In this document: positions 18,833 through 26,977 of the stretch, one piece after another
Layout of the letters: the number at the start of each line of letters is the position of its first letter
Numbering within the stretch: the first letter of the stretch is position 1
Assembly (NCBI RefSeq): GCF_016428755.1
Contig: NZ_JAELTI010000044.1
Span: forward strand, 1-40,469
Direction of reading: 5' to 3'
Origin: Allobosea sp. ASV33
Lineage (GTDB): Bacteria; Pseudomonadota; Alphaproteobacteria; Rhizobiales; Beijerinckiaceae
DNA: 40,469 nt
Translations under genes and position numbers: made by a program
The notes under the pieces: generated by a model
What the model was told of the DNA's origin: nothing
What the model saw: the letters and a program-made list of their open reading frames with translations, nothing else
Databases searched by the model: none

Positions 18833-19288
18833 ATGACGACGCCCGCGCCCGACCCCCGTCTCGACGCCATCGCACGCTCCTGCGTCGCGCTGCATGTGCG
18901 CATGACCGCGCGGGCCGTGACTCGCGCCTATGACGAGGCGATGCGCCCGAGCGGCCTCAAGATCACCCAGTTCGTGCTGCTCTCGGCGCTCTCGACCGGG
19001 CAGTGGAAATCGGTCACGGAACTGGCCGAACGCTTCGCGCTGGAGCGAACCTCGCTGACGCGCAATCTCCAGCTTCTGGCGGCCGAGGGCATGGTCGAGC
19101 CCGTGGAATGCCGGGGCCGGGCCTCGGTCTATGCGGTGACCGAGAAGGGCAGGGCCGCGATCGAGGCCGCGATTCCATACTGGCGCGCGGCGCAGGATAA
19201 GATCGAGGGCGGCTTCGGCGAGGAGCGCTGGCGCGAGACCCGCGACGGCCTCAAGGCGTTGCGCCGGGCCGCGCGCGGCGAGCGCTGA
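18833..19288 (+). CDS. MarR family transcriptional regulator
   Basis: 151 residues, the normal size for a dimeric MarR winged-helix protein. The DNA-binding part is about residues 40-105: ITQFVLLSALSTGQWKSVTELAERFALERTSLTRNLQLL with the recognition helix around TSLTRNLQLL, then the wing GRASVYAVTEKG. The terminal helices (ARSCVALHVRMTARAVTRAYDEAM and the C-terminus) form the dimer interface. The Shine-Dalgarno is weak. It sits 69 bp upstream of, and co-oriented with, a thioesterase gene whose own promoter region contains a short inverted repeat, so local control of the thioesterase is plausible. The ligand is unknown. Confidence 0.92.
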   Translation: MTTPAPDPRLDAIARSCVALHVRMTARAVTRAYDEAMRPSGLKITQFVLLSALSTGQWKSVTELAERFALERTSLTRNLQLLAAEGMVEPVECRGRASVYAVTEKGRAAIEAAIPYWRAAQDKIEGGFGEERWRETRDGLKALRRAARGER

Positions 19289-19303
19289 AGCCGGGTTCGC
19301 CGG

Positions 19304-19345
19304 TTGACCATAGCGCGATCTTGTCCCTATCGTGCAGATACACGA
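19304..19345 (+). promoter_or_regulatory. Candidate promoter and operator of the thioesterase gene
   Basis: TTGACC (19304-19309), a 17-bp spacer and CTATCG (19327-19332) form a reasonable promoter. The inverted repeat TCGTG-N6-CACGA (19330-19345) overlaps the -10 and start region, as expected for a repressor such as the MarR protein encoded just upstream. The link is inferred. Confidence 0.4.
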
Positions 19346-19357
19346 ATGGAGATCGGC

Positions 19358-19837
19358 ATGAAGCGCGCGGTTGGGGTGGTGACTCGCGAGGAGCTGGTCG
19401 CGGGCGATGGCTTGAGCTTCCTGCGCGGGATCATCGCCGGCACGAATCCGGCGCCGCCCTTCGCCGACGCCATGGATTTCGAATTGGTGGAAGCTGACGA
19501 GGGCCGGGTGGTCTTCGTCGGCCAACCCTCGCCGCGCTTCTTCAACCCGCTCGGCACTATCCACGGCGGCTGGACCGCGACGATCCTCGATTCCGCCATG
19601 GCCTGCGCTGCGCACGCCACGCTGAAGCCGGGCGAGGGCTACACGACGCTGGAGATGAAACTGAACTATGTCCGGCCGGTGATGCCGGACAGCGGGCCGG
19701 TGCGTTGCGAGGGCAAGCTGATCCATCGCGGCAGCTCGGTCATCACGACGGAGGGTAGGCTGGTCGACGCGCGCGGCAAGCTGCTCGCGCACGGCACCGA
19801 GACTTGCCTGGTGTTTCCGGCGAAGCCTAAAGCTTGA
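19358..19837 (+). CDS. PaaI-type hotdog-fold thioesterase
   Basis: 159 residues from the ATG at 19358, chosen because GGAG lies 8 bp upstream; an ATG at 19346 would add four residues. The hotdog signature is complete: GRVVFVGQPSPRFFNPLGTIHGGWTATILDSAM with the HGG catalytic loop, then TTLEMKLNYVRPV and the C-terminal strands ARGKLLAHGTETCLVF. PaaI/YdiI-type enzymes cleave acyl-CoA, often phenylacetyl- or hydroxybenzoyl-CoA derivatives, in the cytoplasm. The neighbouring MarR gene suggests inducible use on an aromatic or acyl substrate, but the specificity cannot be read. Confidence 0.9.
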   Translation: MKRAVGVVTREELVAGDGLSFLRGIIAGTNPAPPFADAMDFELVEADEGRVVFVGQPSPRFFNPLGTIHGGWTATILDSAMACAAHATLKPGEGYTTLEMKLNYVRPVMPDSGPVRCEGKLIHRGSSVITTEGRLVDARGKLLAHGTETCLVFPAKPKA

Positions 19838-19900
19838 TCTGAGCCGGTTGAATCAAGCTGGCCACGCTGGCCTCTAAGTTACTGCAGGAAAAAGAATTTG

Positions 19901-20743
19901 CTAACGCCGGCTGACGGCGACGGCCCCTGCCACGATCAGCAGCGCGCCGAGATAGGTCGTATAGAGCGGCACCTCGTCGAACAGGAAGAAGCCGAGCAGG
20001 CTTGCCCAGACCAGCGCCGTGTATTCGATCGGCGCAAGGCGCGAGGCGGCGGCCCGGGCATAGGCCGAGGTCAGGGTGAGATGCCCGGCCACGCCCAGCG
20101 CCCCCGCCAAGAGATAGATGGCGAGATCGCCAAGGCTCATCGGCACGAAGGCGTACCAGGCCGGTACCGCAAGGCAGAGCGCCGGCCCGACAGTCTGGAA
20201 GGCGACGATGACGGTCGGATGCTCCCTAACCGCGATGCGCCGGAGCATGATCAGGTTGAAAGCGTAGCTGACCGCCGAGAACAGCGCCGCCGCGACGCCG
20301 AGCCCGGCGCCGCTGACATGGCCCTGCAGCCGCGGCCAGACCATCACCAGCATGCCGGCGAGCCCGAAGCCGAGCGCCTGCAGGATGCGCCTGTCGATCT
20401 TCTCCTTGAGCAGCAAGCCGCCGAGCAGGGCGACGAAAACCGGCGCGAGGAAGGAGAGGGTCAAAGCCTCCGCCAGCGGCAGCACCGAGATCGAGTAGAA
20501 GAAGCTGCCGGCGGTCAGCACGACGAGCGGCACGCGCGCGGTGTTGCCGATCAGGCTCTCCCGCATCGGCCGGGCGGGGCGCGCGATCGCCAGCACCGCA
20601 AGCGCGCAAAGCCCGCCCATCGCGAAGCGCATGAACAGCGCGACGATGAAGGGATGGTGGTGTATCTGGCCCTTGACCACCGCGTCCATGACGGTGAGCA
20701 GGGCGATACCGAACGCGGCCCGGAAGGCGACGGCCGCGTTCAT
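19901..20743 (-). CDS. DMT superfamily (EamA) transporter
   Basis: 280 residues with about ten hydrophobic segments in two EamA repeats (residues ~5-135 and ~145-278). Family features include the polar-aromatic segment LAEALTLSFLAPVFVALLGGLLLKEKI at the end of the first repeat and the matching APIEYTALVWASLLGFFLFDE near the end of the second. Such inner-membrane carriers export metabolites or amino acids. Its start overlaps the stop of the GNAT gene (ATGA), so the two are translationally coupled. The substrate is unknown. It converges with the thioesterase gene across 63 bp, where an 8-bp stem around 19831-19859 lacks a T-run. Confidence 0.9.
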   Translation of the reverse strand: MNAAVAFRAAFGIALLTVMDAVVKGQIHHHPFIVALFMRFAMGGLCALAVLAIARPARPMRESLIGNTARVPLVVLTAGSFFYSISVLPLAEALTLSFLAPVFVALLGGLLLKEKIDRRILQALGFGLAGMLVMVWPRLQGHVSGAGLGVAAALFSAVSYAFNLIMLRRIAVREHPTVIVAFQTVGPALCLAVPAWYAFVPMSLGDLAIYLLAGALGVAGHLTLTSAYARAAASRLAPIEYTALVWASLLGFFLFDEVPLYTTYLGALLIVAGAVAVSRR

Positions 20744-21231
20744 GACTTGCGAGGCAGCGGCTTGCGGAAATGGTATTCCCAGCTTTCCGAGACGTCGCCG
20801 AGGTAGCGTTCGCCCGGCCAGCGCGCGAAGCCGAGCTTCTCGTAGAAGCGATGGCCGCGCGTGAAGCGCGTATCCGACCAGAGCGTCATCTCGGCGAAGC
20901 CGCCCTGTGCCGCGAAGTCGATCGCCCTCGCGAAGAGGGCTTGCGCCAGCCCGGCACCTCGGAAGGCGGGGTCGACATAGACCTTGGCGAGTTCCACGGC
21001 GTTCTGCCCGGGTACCGGCAGGACGCCGAGCGAGCCGGCGATGCGGCCGTTCTCCCCATCCGCGATCCAGAGCACGCCGCCCTTAGCCGCGAAATAGGAT
21101 GCCGGCCGGCGCAGTTCCGGCAGTTCCTCCTCGACGAAGATACAGCCCGGATACTCGGCGAAGCTCGCCGCGATGAGGGCGGAGAGCGGGCCGGAATCGT
21201 CGTCGCGGGCAGGCCGGATGGGCAGGGTCAT
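20740..21231 (-). CDS. GNAT family N-acetyltransferase
   Basis: 163 residues. The Gcn5-related fold is recognisable: IRPARDDDSGPLSALIAASF at the start, VELAKVYVDPAFRGAGLAQALF with the acetyl-CoA pyrophosphate loop (R-G-A-G-L-A), and MTLWSDTRFTRGHRFYEKLGF near the C-terminus. The start at 21231 is the one that opens on the conserved strand; the frame runs further upstream without similarity. Overlap with the EamA carrier suggests that it modifies the compound that the carrier exports, for example as a detoxification pair. This is inference; the substrate is unknown. Confidence 0.88.
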   Translation of the reverse strand: MTLPIRPARDDDSGPLSALIAASFAEYPGCIFVEEELPELRRPASYFAAKGGVLWIADGENGRIAGSLGVLPVPGQNAVELAKVYVDPAFRGAGLAQALFARAIDFAAQGGFAEMTLWSDTRFTRGHRFYEKLGFARWPGERYLGDVSESWEYHFRKPLPRKS

Positions 21232-21445
21232 GATATTGGCCTTAGGATCAAATCCGGCCGCCGGGAAGAGGCGGGAACGGCGCCGGGCAATGCCATGGCA
21301 GCAGAGCGGCGCTGGGGGCTCTTTCAACAGCCCCTTGGAAAACGTGCCCTGCGCGGCTACGCCCAAGCTGAATGCGGCGCGGCCGGTTGAGTCGCTGGCG
21401 TCGGTCGTGGCAGGGCGGAGATCGGGACGAAGTGGGCAGGGCACG

Positions 21446-22876
21446 ATGACCGTTCTTCTGCCCTTCATCGTCAATGCCGGGCTGAATTTCGTCCTCGGAC
21501 TGCTCGTCGCCCTGTTCCTTGGCCCGGAGGCCTTCGGGCTCTACGCCATTGGCGCCGCGACCATCGTGCTCATCAACACGGCGCTGCTCGACTGGCTGAA
21601 ACTCTCCGTCGTCCGCTTCTATTCCCTGCAAAGCCGCGAGAGCGACCCCGGCATCCGGGCGACGCTCGACCTGCTTTTCGCCGGCGTCAGCCTGTCGCTT
21701 TGCGCGCTTCTCGCGGCGGCGCTGCTCGCGGGGATCGATGCCGGGCTGCCGGCGGCGCTCTTGATGGTATCGGTCGCGGGCGGCATCGCCGCCGGCTGGT
21801 TCGACTATCACGCGGCCATCGCCCGCGCCCGCTTCCTCGATGCGGCTTATGCCCGGCTCGTCCTCGTCCGCAGTGTCGCGGCGCTGCTGCTGATGGTCGG
21901 CGGAGCCTGGTGGTTCCATGATCCGGTTATCGTCCTGCTCGGCGGCGTGGTGAGTGCGGTCACTGCCGTTCTGGCTATTCGCGGGCGTTTGGCTGATGCC
22001 AAGCCGGCATCCGGTGTCTTGCGCATCGACCTGATGCGCAATTTCGCGCGCTATGCCCTGCCGCTGGTCGCGGGCAACGCGGTCTATGCCGCGATCCCGC
22101 TTCTGAACCGTGCGATCCTGGCCGAGAGCCATGGCTTCGCCGAGGCCGGCTACTTCTCGCTGGCATCCGATATCGGCTTGCGGCTCTTTCCGGTGTTGGC
22201 TTCGATGCTCGAGATCGTGCTGCTGCGCGAGGTCATCCGCCTCGACGAGACGCGCGGCCGTGTCGCCGCGCAGAAGCGCATCGCCCGCAACATGGTCCCG
22301 GTGCTCGCTTGCGTGCTCCCGGTCGCGCTCGGGTTCTGGCTGATCCTGCCGGCCTTCGAGCGGCTTTTCGTGCCCGCAAGCTTCCGCGGCCATTTCGCCG
22401 CTCATATGGCGCTGCTGCTGCCGGGCTTCGCGGCGATCGCGCTGTTCCAGGCGGCGCTCGCGCCCGTCTTCCTGCTGGCGAAGCGCACGCTCGTGGCGAT
22501 TCTGGCGTCCCTGATCGGGCTTGCCATCAATCTCGCCGTCATCTTCGCCCAGCCCGGAACGCTGGCGCCGATGACGGTCTCGATCGCGCAGAGCGCCGCC
22601 TATCTCGCCGCGCTGCTGGTCATGGCGGTGATCGCCTTGCGGGCGTTGCCGGTCCGGCCGCCGCTGCGCGATCTCGCCTGCATCCTGGCGGCGGGCGCTG
22701 CGATGGGGCTCGCGATCTGGCCGTTGCGCGGCACGCTTCCGGCCGGGCTCGAATTGCCGCTTCAGGTCGGGCTCGGTGGGCTGATCTATGCGGCGGTCAT
22801 CCTGGGCTGGGATGTCGGCCGCTGGCGCACGGGCCTGAAGCTGCGCTGGCTCGCCCGGCGCGCCGCGCGCCGGTGA
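21446..22876 (+). CDS. Polysaccharide/lipopolysaccharide flippase (MVF/Wzx-like)
   Basis: 476 residues with 12-14 hydrophobic segments covering nearly the whole protein, consistent with the oligosaccharide flippase (MATE-like/MVF) superfamily that turns lipid-linked sugars across the inner membrane. The start MTVLLPFIVNAGLNFVLGLLVALFLGPEAFGLYAIG is the family's usual first helix plus loop (F.GPE.FG.Y). AGGGCACG precedes the ATG at 21446; the frame is open further upstream without similarity. It stands alone with no glycosyltransferases next to it, so its pathway (capsule, exopolysaccharide or LPS) is unknown. It is divergent from the GNAT gene, and a 163-bp gap precedes the L,D-transpeptidase gene. 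Confidence 0.85.
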   Translation: MTVLLPFIVNAGLNFVLGLLVALFLGPEAFGLYAIGAATIVLINTALLDWLKLSVVRFYSLQSRESDPGIRATLDLLFAGVSLSLCALLAAALLAGIDAGLPAALLMVSVAGGIAAGWFDYHAAIARARFLDAAYARLVLVRSVAALLLMVGGAWWFHDPVIVLLGGVVSAVTAVLAIRGRLADAKPASGVLRIDLMRNFARYALPLVAGNAVYAAIPLLNRAILAESHGFAEAGYFSLASDIGLRLFPVLASMLEIVLLREVIRLDETRGRVAAQKRIARNMVPVLACVLPVALGFWLILPAFERLFVPASFRGHFAAHMALLLPGFAAIALFQAALAPVFLLAKRTLVAILASLIGLAINLAVIFAQPGTLAPMTVSIAQSAAYLAALLVMAVIALRALPVRPPLRDLACILAAGAAMGLAIWPLRGTLPAGLELPLQVGLGGLIYAAVILGWDVGRWRTGLKLRWLARRAARR

Positions 22877-23039
22877 GGGGCAAGGTTTCCTTCACCTTGT
22901 CGCTTGACGGCTCGCTAAGGTTAATTCCGCGAATTGCGTGATTTAAGGCTGGTTTTAGCGCCTGAGAGTCAACGATTCACCATTCCTTTGAGCGCGCCCC
23001 GCAGGCTTCCCGGCAGTCGATGTCGAGAGTGTTTGCGTC

Positions 23040-23858
23040 ATGCGTCGAAAGATCCTTCTTCCGCTCCTGGCCGTTGCCGGAGCCCTGGCTGCGGCCGGGC
23101 CGGCCGTCGCGCAGGGCTATCGCCAGAATTACGGCTATGCCGCGCCGAACGATCCGATGGCGTCCGGCGGCGGACGCGGCACCTATGGCGGCGGCTTCAT
23201 CGAGATGCTGATGACCGGCCGCGACCCGACGCCTTATGGCCGCGGCGGCGCGGTCTATAACCGCCCCGGCGGCTATGCCTATGGCCAGCGCATGCAGCCG
23301 CAGGGCGGTTACGAGCCCGATCCGTTCGAGGCCGCGCGCCAGCCCCGCGCCACGCGGCGCATGGCGGCGCTGGGCGAGCCTGTCGAGCCGCAGCAGGGCA
23401 TCCAGCAGATCGTCGATCCGCGCTTCCGCAAGCAGGAGGTGGCCTATGACGGCCCGCACAAGCCCGGCACGATCATCATCGACACGCCCCAGCGCTTCCT
23501 TTTCCTGGTGCAGCCGGGCGGTCGGGCCCTGCGCTACGGCATCGGCGTCGGCCGGCCGGGCTTCTCCTGGGCCGGCATGAAGACGATCACCCGCAAGGCG
23601 GAATGGCCGAGCTGGACGCCTCCGGGCGAGATGCTGAAGCGCCGGCCGGACCTGCCGCGCTTCATGGCCGGCGGCCCCGACAACCCGATGGGCGCGCGCG
23701 CTATGTATCTGGGCTCGACGCTCTATCGCATCCACGGCACCAACGAGCCGAACACGATCGGGCAGGCGGTCTCCTCGGGCTGCATCCGCATGACCAATGA
23801 CGACGTCACCGATCTCTACGAGCGCGTCCGCGTCGGGGCGAAGGTGCTGGTGATCTGA
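23040..23858 (+). CDS. L,D-transpeptidase (YkuD domain), secreted
   Basis: 272 residues. A Sec signal peptide spans 1-24 (MRRKILLPLLAVAGAL ... AVA|Q). A Gly/Tyr/Arg-rich low-complexity linker follows to about residue 130. The YkuD catalytic domain covers about 135-272, with GTIIIDTPQRFLFLVQPGG at its start and the active site H232-G ... S245-S-G-C248-I-R. The nucleophile C248 is present. Such enzymes make 3-3 peptidoglycan crosslinks or attach outer-membrane proteins to the wall; Hyphomicrobiales are rich in them. Two GANTC sites (22966-22970 and 22974-22978), possible CcrM methylation targets, lie in the upstream region. A second, related enzyme is encoded at 26076-26837. Confidence 0.95.
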   Translation: MRRKILLPLLAVAGALAAAGPAVAQGYRQNYGYAAPNDPMASGGGRGTYGGGFIEMLMTGRDPTPYGRGGAVYNRPGGYAYGQRMQPQGGYEPDPFEAARQPRATRRMAALGEPVEPQQGIQQIVDPRFRKQEVAYDGPHKPGTIIIDTPQRFLFLVQPGGRALRYGIGVGRPGFSWAGMKTITRKAEWPSWTPPGEMLKRRPDLPRFMAGGPDNPMGARAMYLGSTLYRIHGTNEPNTIGQAVSSGCIRMTNDDVTDLYERVRVGAKVLVI

Positions 23859-23885
23859 GGTTCGGCGGTCTGCGGAACCACCACC

Positions 23886-24030
23886 GTCATTCCGGGGCTT
23901 CGCGTTGCGAAGAGCCCAGAATCCAGAACCGACGTAACTTCCTCCAAGGGCTCGGTTGGCGGCCTCCCCAAATCCACGACGGTATCGGTTCTGGATTCCG
24001 GGCGCGGCCCAAGGGCCGCCCCGGAATGAC
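23886..24030. repeat. Palindromic intergenic element 5
   Basis: A 145-bp imperfect palindrome. The outer stem is GTCATTCCGGGG/CCCCGGAATGAC (23886-23897 with 24019-24030). The inner stem is 13 bp, AATCCAGAACCGA/TCGGTTCTGGATT (23920-23932 with 23985-23997). It lies between the convergent L,D-transpeptidase and mbfA genes and may end both transcripts, though no T-run is evident. Confidence 0.8.
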
Positions 24031-24059
24031 AGCGGTTGTTTCAACGCTTCGTTGAGGCT

Positions 24060-25028
24060 CTACGAGCTCCCGATCAGGATGCCGACGGCGAGCACCGCCA
24101 GGCCGCCGATGACGATCTGCACGATCGCCGAGGCGAAGGGCGTTTCCATATAGCGCCAGCGCACCCAGGCGATCACCACCAGCTCGCAGGCGACGATCAT
24201 GCCGGCGATGGCCGTCGCCATCCAGAAATCGGGGATGAGATAGGGCAGGGTGTGGCCGAGCCCGCCGATCGTGGTGGCAAAGCCGCAGGCGGCGCCGCGC
24301 ACCCAGGGGTGGCCGCGCCCCGTCACCACTCCGTCGTCGGAGAGGGCTTCGGTCAGGCCCATGCTGATGCCGGCGCCGATCGAGGCGGCGAGGCCGACGA
24401 CGAAGGCATTCCAGGAATCATGGGTCGCGAAGGCGGCGGCGAAGATCGGCGCCAGCGTCGAGACCGAGCCGTCGATCAGCCCGGCCAGCGCCGGCTGGAC
24501 GATCTGGAGGACGAAGAGCCGCTTGCGCGTCTCCTCTTCCTCGTCGGCCGCGCCGGAGGTCTTGAGCTCCTCGCCGAGCCGTTCGGCCATGCTCTCATGC
24601 GCACGCTCTGCTTCCGCGAGGTCGGCGAGCAGCTTGCGCGTGCCGGTGTCGAAGGCCCGCTCCGCCGCACCGGCATAGAAGCGGCTCGCTTCGAGCTCCA
24701 TCACGGCCGCATGCTTGCGTGCCGCGTCGAGCTGCAGGTCCTCATGCAGCCAGACCGGGTTGCGCTTCAGGAAGCCCTTCACGTCCTGGCGCGTGATATG
24801 CGGCAGCTCCTTGCCGAAACGGCTCTCATAGAGCGTGAGCAGGCTGTGGCGATGGCCCTGCTCCTCGACGGCCATGTCCTCGAACATCCCCGCCGAATGG
24901 GGATAGTTCGCGCGCAATCGCTGCGCGAAGGAGAGGTAGATGCGCGCGTCCTCCTCCTCGTTGGAGATGGCGAGGGCCAGGATTTCGGCTTCGGTGAGAT
25001 CGGCGACGCGTTTCATGTGCGGAACCAT
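24060..25028 (-). CDS. mbfA: Membrane-bound ferritin MbfA (ferritin-like/VIT1 fusion iron exporter)
   Basis: 322 residues. The N-terminal half (about 10-165) is a ferritin-like/rubrerythrin domain with iron ligands in NEEED (23-27) and VEEQGHRH (54-61) and a later ELEASRFY. The C-terminal half (about 180-322) is a VIT1/CCC1-type membrane domain ([38 protein letters not shown], and hydrophobic segments to the end). This architecture is MbfA, described in Bradyrhizobium and Agrobacterium as an Irr-repressed inner-membrane iron exporter protecting against iron and peroxide stress. An Irr-type box directly upstream supports that. The start could also be the ATG at 25016; neither has a clear Shine-Dalgarno. 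Confidence 0.92.
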   Translation of the reverse strand: MVPHMKRVADLTEAEILALAISNEEEDARIYLSFAQRLRANYPHSAGMFEDMAVEEQGHRHSLLTLYESRFGKELPHITRQDVKGFLKRNPVWLHEDLQLDAARKHAAVMELEASRFYAGAAERAFDTGTRKLLADLAEAERAHESMAERLGEELKTSGAADEEEETRKRLFVLQIVQPALAGLIDGSVSTLAPIFAAAFATHDSWNAFVVGLAASIGAGISMGLTEALSDDGVVTGRGHPWVRGAACGFATTIGGLGHTLPYLIPDFWMATAIAGMIVACELVVIAWVRWRYMETPFASAIVQIVIGGLAVLAVGILIGSS

Positions 25029-25031
25029 AGA

Positions 25032-25046
25032 TTAGAATAATTCTAA
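25032..25046 (-). promoter_or_regulatory. Irr box / iron control element upstream of mbfA
   Basis: TTAGAA-TAA-TTCTAA is a perfect 6-bp dyad around a 3-bp centre (17 bp with the outer A/T pair partly kept). It matches the Irr iron-control-element pattern of Hyphomicrobiales. It begins only 4 bp upstream of the first possible mbfA start codon, a position suited to repression of mbfA under low iron. Confidence 0.75.
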
Positions 25047-25083
25047 ATCAAGACCCTCTCGGTGACAGGATGGCGCAGACAGC

Positions 25084-25110
25084 AAAAAGCCCGCCTCGGA
25101 GAGGCGGGCT
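25084..25110 (-). terminator. Intrinsic terminator after the DUF2076 gene
   Basis: A perfect 10-bp stem AGCCCGCCTC/GAGGCGGGCT with a GGA loop (25088-25097 with 25101-25110). Read on the minus strand it is followed by TTTTTGCT. It lies 42 bp beyond the DUF2076 stop, between it and mbfA. Confidence 0.88.
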
Positions 25111-25151
25111 GATAGGGGTGATCGATTCCTCGAAGGGCAGGCGCGGCCGGG

Positions 25152-25974
25152 TCAGACCCAGCTGTCGTCGTCCCCGCCGCCATCGTCGAAGCCGGGATCG
25201 TTGTCGTCGTCCTGGCTCGCGTTCTGGTAATTGGCCTCGCCGTCATAGCCCTGGCCGTAGCCACGGTCCTGCTGTGCCTGGTCGGAGGAGCCCTTGTCAT
25301 AGGCCGCCTGATCGTTGGCGCCCTGCTCGTAGGCGGCCTGCTGCGGCGTAGCCCCTGCCGGGTTGGTCGCGCTGGTATCGCTCGCGGTCTGAGCCGCAGG
25401 CTTGCTGCCGCCGCCGAAGGCGTTGGTCAGGACATTGCCGAGCATCAGGCCGCCGGCGACGCCGGCTGCGGTGGTCAGCGCGCTCGCCATGAAGCCGCCG
25501 CCGCGGGACGGCTGCTGCGGCTGGTTGCTCCACGGGCCGGGCTGCGGCGCTTGTGGCTGCATCGGCATGCCCTGGGCGGGGGCTGCAGCTTGAGCCTGCG
25601 GCTGGGTATTCCAGGCGGAGGAGGGGGCTGCGGCATCGGCGCGCGGCGGCACGGGCGGAACCGAGCCGGTGCGCGGCACGGACGCACCGCCGAAGATGCC
25701 GGACAGGAAGCCGCCGGCCTGCGGCTGAGCCGGCTCGCTGGCGCGGCTCTGCGCCTCGCGAAGCTGCGCCTGCAGGCTCTCGACCTGCTGATGCAGATTG
25801 GTGATCGCCTGCTCCTGCACATAGACCGCCTGGGCCATGGCATAGGGCGCATAAGGGCTGCTCGCGCAGGCGTTCTGCGATGAAATTCTCAGCCTCGGGG
25901 TCGCGGGGCTGATTGGCCGCCTGCTTCAGGCGGTCGAAAATCCCGGCGATCACGTCGCGTTCTTGCGGCGTCAT
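25152..25974 (-). pseudogene. DUF2076 family protein, interrupted by a single-base frameshift
   Basis: Two overlapping minus-strand frames together make one DUF2076 protein. The first encodes the family N-terminus MTPQERDVIAGIFDRLKQ to LREQP; its start at 25974 has GAGAGGAG six bases upstream. The second frame resumes with YAPYAMAQAVYVQEQAI, the expected continuation, then a coiled-coil stretch (LHQQVESLQAQLREAQ), a Pro/Gln/Ala-rich linker, a glycine-rich hydrophobic segment (FMASALTTAAGVAGGLMLG) and an acidic Asp-rich tail. The break is at about 25852-25861, where CAG-CCC-TTA-TGC would read correctly with one base fewer. DUF2076 proteins are periplasmic-ligand-binding-like proteins of unknown role. 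A sequencing error, a true recent mutation or ribosomal frameshifting on CCC-T are all possible. Confidence 0.82.
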
Positions 25975-26075
25975 CGTCATCTCCTCTCGTTGGGCGGCAC
26001 GGTTGCGCCGCGCTCAAGAGGTGGGATCGCCCTGTGACGGTATCAAGGCGTCGCTGCGACAACCGTAGGCTGGCG

Positions 26076-26837
26076 TCAGATGTTGCCGAAATCGTCGTCC
26101 GGCGGCGGCATCTCGTCGGCGTCGGACGGCGCCTGCAGCGTGCCGCGATTCAGCACCACGACGGTCGTGCCGGTCGGGACGCGGCTGAAGAGGTCGATGA
26201 TGTCCTGGTTGAACAGGCGGATGCAGCCCGACGAGACCGACTGGCCGATCGACCACGGCTCGGTGGTGCCGTGGATGCGGTACATCGTGTCGCGGTTGCC
26301 CTGGTAGAGATAGAGTGCACGGGCGCCGAGCGGGTTCTCGAGGCCGCCGGCCATGCCGCCGGCCCATGGCCGATTGCGCTCCGGCTCGCGCGCGATCATC
26401 GCCGCCGTGGGGGTCCAGCGCGGCCACTGCGCCTTGCGGGCGACCGTGGCGCGGCCGCGCCAGGACATGCCCTGCTTGCCGACGCCGATGCCGTAGCGGA
26501 TCGCCTTGCCGCCTTCCTGGACGAGATAGAGGAAGCGGTTGTCGGTATCGACGACGATCGTGCCGGGCTGCTCGCGGGTCGGGTAGGAGACGATGCGGCG
26601 CAGGAACTGGGGATCGACCTCGGAAAGGTCCGTCGCCGGCAGCGGGTGCAGCTCATCGGGCCGCTCGCCATACATCGAGAGATATTCGGCGCTGATCTGC
26701 CGCCCCCGGTTCGGCACCTCGAACGGCTCCTGGCGTTGCGTCGCGACGCAGGCCGCAAGGAACAGCGGGCTCAGCGCGGCGAAGACGCGGCGTGTCGGCC
26801 GGGCGAGGGGGGAGGCGGACGGCTGGACGGGGGACAT
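26076..26837 (-). CDS. L,D-transpeptidase (YkuD domain), lipoprotein
   Basis: 253 residues. The N-terminus has TRRVFAALSPLFLAAC with a lipobox (LAAC, Cys 30), so it is probably a lipoprotein; the RR-x-F pattern hints at Tat export. The YkuD domain spans about 95-230, from GTIVVDTDNRFLYLVQEGG to the active site RIHGTTEPWSIG and S-S-G-C205-I-R with the nucleophile C205. The tail is acidic (PPPDDDFGNI). Sequence around the active site and GIGVGKQGMSWRGRATVARKAQWPRWTP closely parallels the other transpeptidase at 23040-23858, so they are paralogues. Its start at 26837 places the lipobox at the expected distance. It is expected to act on peptidoglycan in the periplasm. Confidence 0.93.
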   Translation of the reverse strand: MSPVQPSASPLARPTRRVFAALSPLFLAACVATQRQEPFEVPNRGRQISAEYLSMYGERPDELHPLPATDLSEVDPQFLRRIVSYPTREQPGTIVVDTDNRFLYLVQEGGKAIRYGIGVGKQGMSWRGRATVARKAQWPRWTPTAAMIAREPERNRPWAGGMAGGLENPLGARALYLYQGNRDTMYRIHGTTEPWSIGQSVSSGCIRLFNQDIIDLFSRVPTGTTVVVLNRGTLQAPSDADEMPPPDDDFGNI

Positions 26838-26977
26838 CGACGGGAAACTCGGCGTTGCAGGCGACAATGAACGGCGGGACGGCGCCAGAGTTCCATGCGC
26901 CGTTGACGACCTCCGTTCAAGGTTGCCGAGATGGCCGTGGGGTGAACAGGAGATGGCCAAATTGTGTCCGTGCAACG

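Noticed and set aside
19831..19859. An 8-bp inverted repeat (AGCTTGAT/ATCAAGCT) at the thioesterase stop, as a terminator
   Set aside because: The loop is 13 nt, the stem includes the stop codon and no T-run follows; too weak to call.
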